A model generated the notes under the pieces. That model was not told the origin of the DNA and did not search any database. It worked only from the letters and a program-made list of their open reading frames with translations. Below are positions 18,477 through 26,533 of a stretch of DNA of 64,000 nucleotides, piece after piece (within the stretch, counting starts at the first letter, position 1; each line of letters opens with the position of its first letter). Origin of the DNA: QIAW01 sp035487295 (lineage in GTDB: Bacteria > Acidobacteriota > Terriglobia > Terriglobales > Acidobacteriaceae); the NCBI GenBank assembly GCA_035487295.1, contig DATHMH010000043.1:186001-250000 (forward strand), in the 5' to 3' direction. Made by a program: the position numbers and the translations under genes.

Positions 18477-18803
18477 TCAGCCTGCCTGACGCAGCGATGA
18501 GACTGAATGTGAAGAGGTAAGAGGTTCGCGGTTTGTTGGGCCTTGCATGTAGCCATCTTCTTCGCCGGGAATATTCGGCTCGAACAGAACCATGATGAGC
18601 CGATAGGCAGTAATAGGAATCACGCTTACGGCGCAGCCCACCGCACCAACTACGAACATTGCTTCCAGCACGCGAATAAGATAGATGACAATGGTCTGCA
18701 AAGCGTGCGGAATATATCGCGGAAGCAAAGCGGAAAAAACTATCTCTTGGTATAGTACGACCGCTCGGGCGTGGGACCTATACCAAGGTATAGGCGACAC
18801 CAT
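18477..18803 (-). CDS. Small membrane protein (hypothetical)
   Basis: The ATG at 18803 follows GAGGAATC. The 108-residue product has one convincing transmembrane region (VLEAMFVVGAVGCAVSVIPI, then TAYRLIMVLF) followed by acidic EPNIPGEEDG, a layout seen in short acidobacterial inner-membrane proteins. The first ~25 codons overlap a palindrome (18777-18794), so the real start could be further in. Confidence 0.45.
   Translation of the reverse strand: MVSPIPWYRSHARAVVLYQEIVFSALLPRYIPHALQTIVIYLIRVLEAMFVVGAVGCAVSVIPITAYRLIMVLFEPNIPGEEDGYMQGPTNREPLTSSHSVSSLRQAG
18777..18794. promoter_or_regulatory. Operator-like palindrome
   Basis: CCTATACC-AA-GGTATAGG is a perfect 8-bp inverted repeat. A further half-site TTGGTATAG lies 22 bases away at 18747-18755. 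Two spaced copies of a TTGGTATAG half-site suggest a protein-binding site near the 5' end of the small membrane gene. Inferred only. Confidence 0.35.
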
Positions 18804-18817
18804 GATTCCTCTACAAA

Positions 18818-19612
18818 TTACGGCGTCCCTGATGCAATGAGCGCCTTTACCTTCGCCAGCAATTGGGCTTCGCTGGTTCCATAGATAAACTCCGTTCTGG
18901 GATCGGGGAGCGGTGTCGGAAGAGCATCTTTGTTCTGGTTTGTCTCTGTGATTGCCGGCACGGTCTTGGTGTTATCGAGTGGAGTTACCTGCGCCCCTTC
19001 CAGGCGGTATCCGGTGATAAGAAAGAAATCTTTTTCGTCCGGCCGGTATTGCAGAAAGAAAAGATATCGCTTCCCCACCCAGGGCAAGCTCTGATTGGCC
19101 ACGCCCCGGCTGAGGGTTACTCCGGAGGCAAATCGTATTTCCCCGCCCTGCCGTTCAACATCAATACTGTTGCCCGTGTGCAGCGGGAAATCTTTCGGCG
19201 CTTTCAGGTTTTGTTCCACCAACACTTTGAATTCCGAATAAATAACGGTGCGGTCGCTGGAAAGATATGCATGCTGCGCCACGATCGAGCCCACGATGAT
19301 GGCATCGCTGTTGTTCGCCGGCAACCCCGGGAGCGCGGTCTGATCGCTGGAAGCCGTTTCCACGACCAAGTAGCTATCGTCATCCAGTGGCGGCGTGCCG
19401 GGCGGGGAGTTATAGCGGTCGCTTCTTTTCTTGCGCAGCGCATCGGTGGTATTGGCACTGGCATCGTCATGTGAGGTCACGCTCGCCGCAGACGTTTGCG
19501 GGTTCTTCGGCAAAGTTGGCGCATTACTTTGAGCATGGGCGGGGTGAAACGCGGTCATCCCTGGAACAAAGCATAAGGCAAGAACGTTGCGTATGTATGG
19601 CTTGATTCTCAC
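18818..19612 (-). CDS. Secreted protein of unknown function
   Basis: A GTG start at 19612 with GAGGAG 6 bases upstream gives 264 residues with a signal peptide (NVLALCFVPGMTAFHPAHA). After a Ser/Thr/Ala-rich linker, the folded part includes SDAIIVGSIVAQHAYLSSDR, VIYSEFKVLVEQNLK and WVGKRYLFFLQYR, a pattern of beta strands that recalls OB-fold-like secreted proteins. No motif identifies an activity. Likely co-transcribed with the small membrane gene 14 bases downstream. Confidence 0.7.
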   Translation of the reverse strand: MRIKPYIRNVLALCFVPGMTAFHPAHAQSNAPTLPKNPQTSAASVTSHDDASANTTDALRKKRSDRYNSPPGTPPLDDDSYLVVETASSDQTALPGLPANNSDAIIVGSIVAQHAYLSSDRTVIYSEFKVLVEQNLKAPKDFPLHTGNSIDVERQGGEIRFASGVTLSRGVANQSLPWVGKRYLFFLQYRPDEKDFFLITGYRLEGAQVTPLDNTKTVPAITETNQNKDALPTPLPDPRTEFIYGTSEAQLLAKVKALIASGTP

Positions 19613-19703
19613 CGCTTTTCTCCTCCTCGCATTTTCTGGACGATACCTGATCGTAGGTCGCGTCCTTCAGATCGCGCAGTTTACAATAGTACATCGGGAC
19701 AAC

Positions 19704-20345
19704 ATGGTAGACGCCATCTTATGGGACAACGACGGCGTACTCGTCGACACTGAAGGACTCTTCTTCCAGAGCACCCGCGAAACGCTCGCCAAGGCCGGCG
19801 TGGAGCTGACGCTGGAGCAATTTTTGGACCTCTCCATGCGCCAGGGGCGCAGCACCTTCGACCTGGTTGCCAAATGCGGATGGAACGCTGACCGCATCGC
19901 CGCCCTCAAGCGAGAGCGGGATGTCGCCTACGCCGATGTCCTGCGGAACCATACCCGCATTATGGCAGGAGTTCCCGAAGCGCTGGGCGCATTGCAGGGC
20001 CGGGCGCGCATGGCGGTTGTAACCAGCTCGCAGCGCGAACACTTTGACGTAATGCACGCAGCCACCCGCCTGACCGGGTTCTTTGAATTTGTCCTGGCGC
20101 GGGAAGATTTTAACCGCACCAAACCTCATCCTGAGCCCTATCTGCTCGCATTGCGCCGGTTGGGCCTGGTGCCCGAGCGCTGCATAGCCATCGAAGATTC
20201 CGAGCGGGGCTTGGCTGCTGCCACGGCTGCCGGCCTACGCTGCCTGGTGATTCCCAACGAGATCACTCGCGGCTGCAATTTCAAGGGGGCCACCGCTGTG
20301 CTGCAGAGCGCCGCCCAGGTGCCCGCAACTGTAGAAACTTTATAA
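19704..20345 (+). CDS. HAD-superfamily phosphatase (subfamily IA)
   Basis: I chose ATG 19704, where the HAD fold starts; the longer frame from 19587 would overlap the divergent gene's start. The 213-residue protein has motif I WDNDGVLVDTE (nucleophile D and acid D), motif II VVTSS, motif III Lys in RTKPHPEPY and motif IV IEDSERGL. These fit the phosphoglycolate/beta-phosphoglucomutase-like group with a small helical cap after motif I. It probably removes phosphate from a small sugar or glycolate phosphate in the cytoplasm; the exact substrate is unknown. Confidence 0.8.
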   Translation: MVDAILWDNDGVLVDTEGLFFQSTRETLAKAGVELTLEQFLDLSMRQGRSTFDLVAKCGWNADRIAALKRERDVAYADVLRNHTRIMAGVPEALGALQGRARMAVVTSSQREHFDVMHAATRLTGFFEFVLAREDFNRTKPHPEPYLLALRRLGLVPERCIAIEDSERGLAAATAAGLRCLVIPNEITRGCNFKGATAVLQSAAQVPATVETL

Positions 20346-20634
20346 CCCCGCATCGCTTTCAATTGCAGTTACTTAGCTCCGCTTTCCAAATCATCAAAAA
20401 GGCAGTATATCTGCTGGTTATTGACCTCATCGATAACAAATTTCAATTCAGGAATTGTTTCATTTCAGGAATTCTTGAAAAATCTGCGAGGAATTACATT
20501 AGTAACTTGGCAAGTTATCGTTATAAAGTGATACTCAATATTCAGGTGTAGCAATATTTTTCACCTCCTCAAGCCTCCCTGGGGATAGGTGTGAATATTC
20601 CACCTTACCCGACTTCTCTGGAGGCGTTCAGGCC

Positions 20635-21630
20635 ATGACCAGTAAGATCCTTGTGGCGGATGACGACGAGGCAAATCGCGAACTCTTAAAAGAAATGTTG
20701 CGGATGGAAGGGCTGGAAGTTATCACAGCCCCTGATGGAAGACGCGCGCTTGAAGAAGTTGTGCGCTCCAGGCCCGATCTTGTTCTCTCTGACGTGGCCA
20801 TGCCCTACATCGACGGCTTTGAGGTGTGTCGCCAGATCAAGAAAGACCCGGAGAGGCGGTTGACTCCCGTAGTCCTGATCACCGGGCTGTCAGCGGTCGA
20901 GGACCGGGTACGCGGAATCAAGGCCGGCGCCGATGACTTTCTGAGCAAACCATTTGAGCGTATTGAACTCCTTGCCAGGGTGCACTCGCTCCTCAACCTG
21001 AAGGCTTACACCGATGAGCTGGAGCGGGCCGAGTCGGTGGTCTTCACTCTGGCGCGCAGCATCGAAGCCAAAGATCCGTATACCCATGGACACTGCGAGC
21101 GCCTGGCGGAGTGTTCCGCCCGCCTGGGCGAGCGCATTGGGCTCGATGAGGAACACATCATAGCGTTGCGCCGGGCCGGCGTGGTGCACGATATTGGCAA
21201 GGTAGCGATTCCCGATAACATCCTGCTCAAGCCTGCCAAGCTGACCGAACACGAATGGCAGCTCATGCGTGAGCATCCGATTACCGGGGAAAAAATATGC
21301 AGTCCTCTAAAATCATTCCGGTTGGTATTACCTATCATTCGCCACCATCATGAAAAGCTGAATGGAACGGGCTATCCCGACGGGCTGAAAGGCGACACAA
21401 TCCCGATGACCGCCCGCGTCCTCCAGATTGTTGACGTTTACGATGCCCTGACCACTGAGCGTCCTTATAAAAAAGCTTTGTCTCCCGCAGAAGCGTTCAC
21501 CACAATGGAAGATGAAGTGAAGCGGGGCTGGTGGGACCGCGATTTGTTCCAGCAATTTCAGAGTGAGATCAGGCTTCCCAGTCGGGAAGCAAGTGTAACC
21601 CGGAATGCGAGTGCGAGTGCATGTGCATGA
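20635..21630 (+). CDS. Response regulator with HD-GYP domain
   Basis: This 331-residue protein has a REC domain (1-120; acidic pocket D9-D11, phosphoacceptor D53, Lys in LSKPF) joined by a short helix to an HD-GYP domain (about 135-315; VVHDIGK at 183-189, HHEKLNGTGYPDG at 238-250). HD-GYP proteins hydrolyse cyclic-di-GMP, and both the HD pair and the GYP motif are intact. GGAGG lies about 11 bases before the ATG. It is the first gene of an operon with the hybrid kinase (9-base gap) and a REC protein, so phosphorelay control of c-di-GMP breakdown is likely. The upstream gap 20346-20634 is AT-rich without a gene. Confidence 0.9.
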   Translation: MTSKILVADDDEANRELLKEMLRMEGLEVITAPDGRRALEEVVRSRPDLVLSDVAMPYIDGFEVCRQIKKDPERRLTPVVLITGLSAVEDRVRGIKAGADDFLSKPFERIELLARVHSLLNLKAYTDELERAESVVFTLARSIEAKDPYTHGHCERLAECSARLGERIGLDEEHIIALRRAGVVHDIGKVAIPDNILLKPAKLTEHEWQLMREHPITGEKICSPLKSFRLVLPIIRHHHEKLNGTGYPDGLKGDTIPMTARVLQIVDVYDALTTERPYKKALSPAEAFTTMEDEVKRGWWDRDLFQQFQSEIRLPSREASVTRNASASACA

Positions 21631-21639
21631 TGGGTCATC

Positions 21640-24600
21640 ATGACTTCAACCCCCAGCACACTAGCCAAGGATAAAACTCCAGCCGAACCCATCGAACGAA
21701 GAGCCGCCCTGGGCCTGAGCGTGGCGGGCGCAGTAGTTCTTCTGCTCGCTTTCTTTTCCTACCGCAACGTACGCGCTTTTATTGAAGCCGGCCAGTGGGT
21801 GGCGCACACGCACGAGGTCCTGACCGAACTGGAAGACGTGATCGCCAACATCGTGGACGCCGAGGCCAGCCGCGGCCGTTACGTCATTACCGGCGATGAT
21901 TCCTACGCCAACGCCTATCAGACCAGCCGTGCGCAAACCAGCCAGAAACTGCAACGCGTCAAGCAGTTGACCTCCGATAATTCCCTCCAGCAAAAACGGC
22001 TTGTATCGTTGGAAATTGCGGTCAACGAGGGCCTGGATATCCTCGATCGAAGCGTTGCCCTGAGAAAACAGACCAGTACTGCGGTCGCACAACAGATAGA
22101 TCTGGCCACCGAGGGACAGGCGGACATGCGCAAAATTCGGCAGATGATCGCCGAAATGCAAGGTGAGGAGCGCTCCTTGCTGGAAAAACGGCAGACGGCG
22201 TTGGTCGCCAGCCAGCGGGAAACTACGGCAACCTTTGCCGCTATCGTGGTCGTGGTTTTCTTGCTCTTGCTGTTGGTCTACTACACACTGCATCGTGACA
22301 TAAGGGGTCGAATCCGCGCCCAGGCGGCGCTGCGGGAAAGCGAAGAGCGCTTTCGGCAGATGGCGGAAAATATTCCTGACATCTTCTGGATTCGCGACAT
22401 CGAAACCGGAATCTTCATCTATGTCAGCCCGGCATACGAGAAGATCACAGGACATAGCTGCGAGAGGCTCTACAAAGAACAGCAGTCATGGGCAGAGTTT
22501 ATTCATCCTGAGGATCGTGAGCGCATGCTCCAGATCACTGAGACCCAGAAGACCCATTTCCGCCAGGACTATCGCATCATTCGCCCCAATGGCGAAATTC
22601 GCTGGTTTGCGGCCCGGGCCTTTCCTGTCTGCGATGAGCATGGGAATGTCTACCGCGAGGTAGGATTGGCCCGCGACATCACCGAACGTATGCAAACGCA
22701 AGCGGAATTGCGCGAAAGCGAAGAACGCTACCGCAAACTGTTCGACTTTGCTCCCTATCCCATTTGGATCTACGACCGCGAGACTCTCCGCTTTATAGCG
22801 GTGAATAATGCCGCGGTTGTCAACTATGGATATTCGCGGCAGGAATTCCTCGCCATGACCATCAAAGACATCCGCCCGCAAGAGGATGTTCCAGCGCTGC
22901 TTGAGAGAGTTGCTTCTCTTTCCAACGGAGACCACGCGTTTGGCGCCTGGCGGCATTGGAAAAAAGACGGAAGCATCATCGACGTGGAGGTCACGTCCTA
23001 TTCAATCAACTTTGCCGGCCGGCCCGCGGATTATGTGATGGCAGTTGATATTACAGAACGCAAACGGGCTGAGGAAGAAAGACAGCGCCACCTGGCACAG
23101 ATTGAACAGCAGAACCGCGAACTGGAGCTGCGCCGCCTGGAAGCTGAGCGCGCCACGCGGTTAAAAAGCTCATTTCTTGCCAGCATGAGCCATGAATTAC
23201 GCACTCCATTGAGCGCTATCATCGGCTTCTCTGAGTTGCTGGAAGAAAAGACGGCCGGCGATCTCAATGACAAACAGCAGCGCTATGTCGAGCACGTGTG
23301 CAAGGCGGCCAAGCATCTTTTAGACCTGATCAATGACATTCTCGATCTTTCCAAGATCGAAGCCGGCCAGCTTGAGTTGCAATCGGAAGACTTCGTGTTG
23401 GCCGAGGCCATGCCTGAGGTCCTTTCCACGATTACTCCTCTCGCCATAAGGAAACAAATTGATGTGGAAAGCGCCGTAGGTGATGAGTTTGTTCTGTATG
23501 CCGACCGCATACGCTTCAAGCAGGTTTTTTATAACCTGGCCAGCAATGCCGTAAAGTTCACTCCACCCAGGGGCAAGATACGCATCGCGGCGGCACAGGA
23601 GGCGGATTTCATACGTATTTCTGTCGCCGATACCGGGGTGGGGATTTCGCCGGAACATCAAAAGCTGATCTTTGATGAGTTCCGCCAGGTCGATGTGACC
23701 ACCAAAGGAGTCAAGGAAGGCACCGGCCTGGGCCTGGCGATCACTCGCCGAATCGTCGAGCGGCACGGAGGCAAAATCTGGGTAGAGAGCGCGCCCGGCA
23801 AGGGTAGCTGCTTCAGCTTCACCCTGCCATCTGGAAAATTTGCCTCAGTGGCGAAGCAAAGGATTGCCGCTTCTTCCCGTTCTGGGCGTGAAAAATCCAT
23901 GGTTCTGGTGATTGATGACGAACCGGCGGCGCGCGAGTTGCTGGTCAATTTTCTCGAGCCCGAGGGCTACCAGATTGTGACCGCGAATTCAGGCCAGGCC
24001 GGAATCACGGCGGCCAAGCAGTTGCGCCCCGACGCCATCACTCTCGATATGCTCATGCCCGGCAAGAATGGCTGGGAGACGCTCTCCCAGCTCAAGCAGG
24101 ATCCGGAAACAGCCGACATTCCTATCATTATTGTCTCCGTCGTGGATGAGAAAAAGGCGGGGTTTGCCCTGGGCGCTGCCGAATACCTGGTAAAACCAAT
24201 CGCCAAAGAGGTCCTGGTTTCGAAGATCGAAAAACACATAGGGCCGCCCGCGCCCGCAGGGACGAAAATTCTAGTGGTAGAGGATGAAGCCGCAACCCTG
24301 GGCGTCCTGGAGCAGATGCTGCGTTCCGTCGGATACGATCCTGTACTGGCAACCAACGGCAAACAGGCGGTGGAAAAACTTTCCCAGTCTCCTGTGCGGG
24401 CCGTTCTCCTGGATTTGATCATGCCGGAGATGAACGGCTTTGAAGTCATACAAAGGGTAAAAGAAAATGCCGCCTGGGCGGCAATTCCCATCTTTGTGCT
24501 GACCGCCAAAGATTTGAACTATCAGGAAATCGAGCTGCTGACCGAGCAGACCCATGCCTTTTTTAGAAAAGGTGTCCCCTGGAAAGAAAGCCTGCTGGCG

Positions 24601-24654
24601 GAAGTCCGCAAGGCTGTGACTGCGGGCAACAAGACACCTTCGGGTGCGGCATGA
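21640..24654 (+). CDS. Hybrid sensor histidine kinase (CHASE3-PAS-PAS-HisKA-HATPase-REC-REC)
   Basis: The 1004-residue protein has two membrane spans (about 27-45 and 195-220) framing a CHASE3-like periplasmic sensor with the RGRYVITGDDSYANAY block; two PAS domains (about 232-355 and 362-485); HisKA with FLASMSHELRTPLSA (phospho-His H518); HATPase with N-box FYNLASNAVKF and G-boxes DTGVGIS and GTGLGLA; then two REC domains (phosphoacceptors D803 and D925). In REC2 the usual KP is RKG (AFFRKGVPW). It sits 9 bases after the HD-GYP gene and overlaps the next REC gene by 4 bases (ATGA). Probably the input kinase of this phosphorelay; stimulus unknown. Confidence 0.92.
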   Translation: MTSTPSTLAKDKTPAEPIERRAALGLSVAGAVVLLLAFFSYRNVRAFIEAGQWVAHTHEVLTELEDVIANIVDAEASRGRYVITGDDSYANAYQTSRAQTSQKLQRVKQLTSDNSLQQKRLVSLEIAVNEGLDILDRSVALRKQTSTAVAQQIDLATEGQADMRKIRQMIAEMQGEERSLLEKRQTALVASQRETTATFAAIVVVVFLLLLLVYYTLHRDIRGRIRAQAALRESEERFRQMAENIPDIFWIRDIETGIFIYVSPAYEKITGHSCERLYKEQQSWAEFIHPEDRERMLQITETQKTHFRQDYRIIRPNGEIRWFAARAFPVCDEHGNVYREVGLARDITERMQTQAELRESEERYRKLFDFAPYPIWIYDRETLRFIAVNNAAVVNYGYSRQEFLAMTIKDIRPQEDVPALLERVASLSNGDHAFGAWRHWKKDGSIIDVEVTSYSINFAGRPADYVMAVDITERKRAEEERQRHLAQIEQQNRELELRRLEAERATRLKSSFLASMSHELRTPLSAIIGFSELLEEKTAGDLNDKQQRYVEHVCKAAKHLLDLINDILDLSKIEAGQLELQSEDFVLAEAMPEVLSTITPLAIRKQIDVESAVGDEFVLYADRIRFKQVFYNLASNAVKFTPPRGKIRIAAAQEADFIRISVADTGVGISPEHQKLIFDEFRQVDVTTKGVKEGTGLGLAITRRIVERHGGKIWVESAPGKGSCFSFTLPSGKFASVAKQRIAASSRSGREKSMVLVIDDEPAARELLVNFLEPEGYQIVTANSGQAGITAAKQLRPDAITLDMLMPGKNGWETLSQLKQDPETADIPIIIVSVVDEKKAGFALGAAEYLVKPIAKEVLVSKIEKHIGPPAPAGTKILVVEDEAATLGVLEQMLRSVGYDPVLATNGKQAVEKLSQSPVRAVLLDLIMPEMNGFEVIQRVKENAAWAAIPIFVLTAKDLNYQEIELLTEQTHAFFRKGVPWKESLLAEVRKAVTAGNKTPSGAA

Positions 24655-25019
24655 AACGCATTCTGGTTGTGGAAGATGATGCTGCTCTGCGCGAGATGAT
24701 TCACGACACTCTCGAGGTGCTTGGATATGAAGTGGACCTCGCCGAAAATGGAGAGCAGGTTTTGCCGCGGCTTGCCGGGAACCTTCCCGATCTGGTCCTG
24801 CTCGATATCCAGATCCCGGTTTTCGACGGCTTCTCGGTACTGAAGCGGATTCGCCAGACCCCGCAACTCGCAGCTCTCAAAGTTGTGGCGCTGTCGGCGT
24901 TCGCCATGCGCGGTGACGACCAGAAAGCGCTGGCCGCTGGTTTCGATGCTTACCTGACCAAGCCTATTGCCATCGCCGATCTCCGCAAAAAAGTTCAACA
25001 GATGCTGAACGATTCGTAA
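24651..25019 (+). CDS. Single-domain response regulator
   Basis: The 122-residue REC domain has acidic residues E8-D10, phosphoacceptor D52 in LLDIQIP (the usual MP is IP), and K104 in YLTKP. There is no output domain, as in DivK/CheY-type relays. It is translationally coupled to the hybrid kinase by a 4-base overlap and probably shuttles or drains phosphoryl groups in the same relay. Confidence 0.9.
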   Translation: MKRILVVEDDAALREMIHDTLEVLGYEVDLAENGEQVLPRLAGNLPDLVLLDIQIPVFDGFSVLKRIRQTPQLAALKVVALSAFAMRGDDQKALAAGFDAYLTKPIAIADLRKKVQQMLNDS

Positions 25020-25052
25020 GCCGCAGCCGAAAATCTGGAGAGATTCTTCAGC

Positions 25053-25736
25053 CTACGACAAGTAACTGGTAATAAACTCCCGGATAAATTGTTTATCCTT
25101 GGGGGCGATATTTGTAAACTGGATTCCCGTGCGCCCGCTCTTCTCATCCACCCAGACGACCGTGCCCGGCAGGCTGCTGGTTGAAGTTTGCGCAGGCAGG
25201 CGCAATACCAGCAACAACGTCGTTCCCGGAGCGCCCAGGTCGCCGGCTTCAATCAGCATGCCTCCCTCGCTGATGTTGACGGTTGTGCCCTTCACAACTT
25301 TGGCCCCAATCTCGCACCTGGCGTCGGTCTCAAATGGGATCCGAATGTAGCGCCGCTGGTTGTCAAACATGATGCCGCGGGCAATTTTGAACAGCTTCGC
25401 CAGTTTGGCCCGGTCAATGGGCTTTTGCAGAAAGAAGGTGCCTCCCACGGCAAAGGCCTGCGCCATGACCTTGGGATCGTCGTTTCCAGTAACAACAATG
25501 ATCGGCGTGGAACGGTTGGAGGGAGACTGCCGGATTTTGCCGGCCAGTTGAAGACCGTTGAGTTTGGGCATTTGCAGATCAAGGAAAATGCCGTCGAATC
25601 TCTCACGGTCCACCAGCCCCGCAGCCTCCTGGCTATCGTTCAAAGTGCGGACTTCGGCCTCAAAACTCGCCAGCACCTGGGCCATCAACTCAAGCATTAA
25701 CGGATCGTCTTCCACAACAAGTATCTTCAGCGGCAT
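25053..25736 (-). CDS. Response regulator with PilZ domain
   Basis: This 227-residue protein joins a REC domain (1-120, D53 in FLDLQMP, K105 in LQKP) to a PilZ domain (about 126-225) with the two c-di-GMP-binding motifs RRYIR (about 128-132) and NISEGG (154-159). It is convergent with the HD-GYP/kinase operon, 33 bases away. Together they suggest a locus that both degrades and senses cyclic-di-GMP. Target process not determinable. Confidence 0.9.
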   Translation of the reverse strand: MPLKILVVEDDPLMLELMAQVLASFEAEVRTLNDSQEAAGLVDRERFDGIFLDLQMPKLNGLQLAGKIRQSPSNRSTPIIVVTGNDDPKVMAQAFAVGGTFFLQKPIDRAKLAKLFKIARGIMFDNQRRYIRIPFETDARCEIGAKVVKGTTVNISEGGMLIEAGDLGAPGTTLLLVLRLPAQTSTSSLPGTVVWVDEKSGRTGIQFTNIAPKDKQFIREFITSYLS

Positions 25737-25825
25737 ATGGGCGTTCCTGATTGTAGCGCCTAAAGCGAAGCCAGCAAAGGATTACAGTCTTCCGCCGGTG
25801 GCTCAATTTGGAATTATTAGAGCTT

Positions 25826-25945
25826 GTTTCAAAAATAGGGTTATGTCAGGGCTCGAATTTTATCCGAGCCGCAACCCTCCCTGCAAATGCCTGGCTTCAG
25901 CCCTGAGGCCGTCCTTCCATCAGTCCACGAAGCTATTTTTGAAAC
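25826..25945. repeat. 120-bp palindromic intergenic element (copy A)
   Basis: GTTTCAAAAATAG (25826-25838) and its exact inverse (25933-25945) bound a non-coding stretch that contains a GGCTCG/CGAGCC hairpin (25850-25855 with 25865-25870) and the box GGCTTCAGCC (25893-25902). The same hairpin-plus-box plan recurs at 46150-46217 and, decayed, at 62978-63078. Rest of gap 25737-26179: no gene seen. Confidence 0.6.
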
Positions 25946-26179
25946 ACGCCGTAGAAACAAGACTTCACAGTCTTGCTTCTTCCATAGCGCATCTCTTTTA
26001 ATATTATCCTGACTTCAACGCTTGCGGCGGCGGCACAATCGTCGCCGTTTTATGTAACGCTTCCCATTTTCTCTGCACCATTTCCTATATAGACCCGCGC
26101 CGCGGGAACAACATCAGGCTGATTGCGGGCCAGCACGAATGGCGCTGCGCTTCGGCAGCTAAAATACAAGGGAGACCAG

Positions 26180-26407
26180 ATGTCAGACAAGAGCGGGAAA
26201 AATAACCGCGGAGAAAACGCGAGAGTTACAAATCCAGAAAAGCTTGCACCTGGAGAATATTTTGTGCGCCTGGGTCTGGCCAATCCGTACGCAAAGCGCA
26301 AGCACGATGCCGCCAGCGAAAACCTTGCGCCTGAAACAGGCCCCGCTTTCTCCTGCAGAAGCAAACCGCGCCTGGCAAGATTGGCCCGGCTGCTGCCGTT
26401 TCTGTAG
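26180..26407 (+). CDS. Small basic hypothetical protein
   Basis: GGGAG five bases before ATG 26180 supports a 75-residue product, Lys/Arg/Asn-rich (NPEKLAPGEYFVRLGLANPY, then AKRKHD). No domain recognised. The ribosome site is its best support. Confidence 0.4.
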   Translation: MSDKSGKNNRGENARVTNPEKLAPGEYFVRLGLANPYAKRKHDAASENLAPETGPAFSCRSKPRLARLARLLPFL

Positions 26408-26482
26408 GCGAGGCGGCGCCGGTCAGTCTCAGTCATAACCTCAATTAGGACCCTCCCCAGGCGACCGCAGACAAGTTATTGC

Positions 26483-26512
26483 AAAAAAAAGCCCCGCACG
26501 GATGCGGGGCTT
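26483..26512 (-). terminator. Rho-independent terminator
   Basis: On the minus strand a perfect 9-bp stem (AGCCCCGCA/TGCGGGGCT, 26490-26498 with 26503-26511) is followed by eight T's. It lies 23-50 bases past the stop of the large BNR/Ig protein gene. Confidence 0.9.
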
Positions 26513-26533
26513 AAGTTCAGGGTGTTTTTGCGC

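Noticed and set aside
20346..20634. AT-rich spacer before the HD-GYP operon considered as a riboswitch (c-di-GMP type)
   Set aside because: I found none of the conserved c-di-GMP riboswitch core or its tetraloop/receptor sequence.
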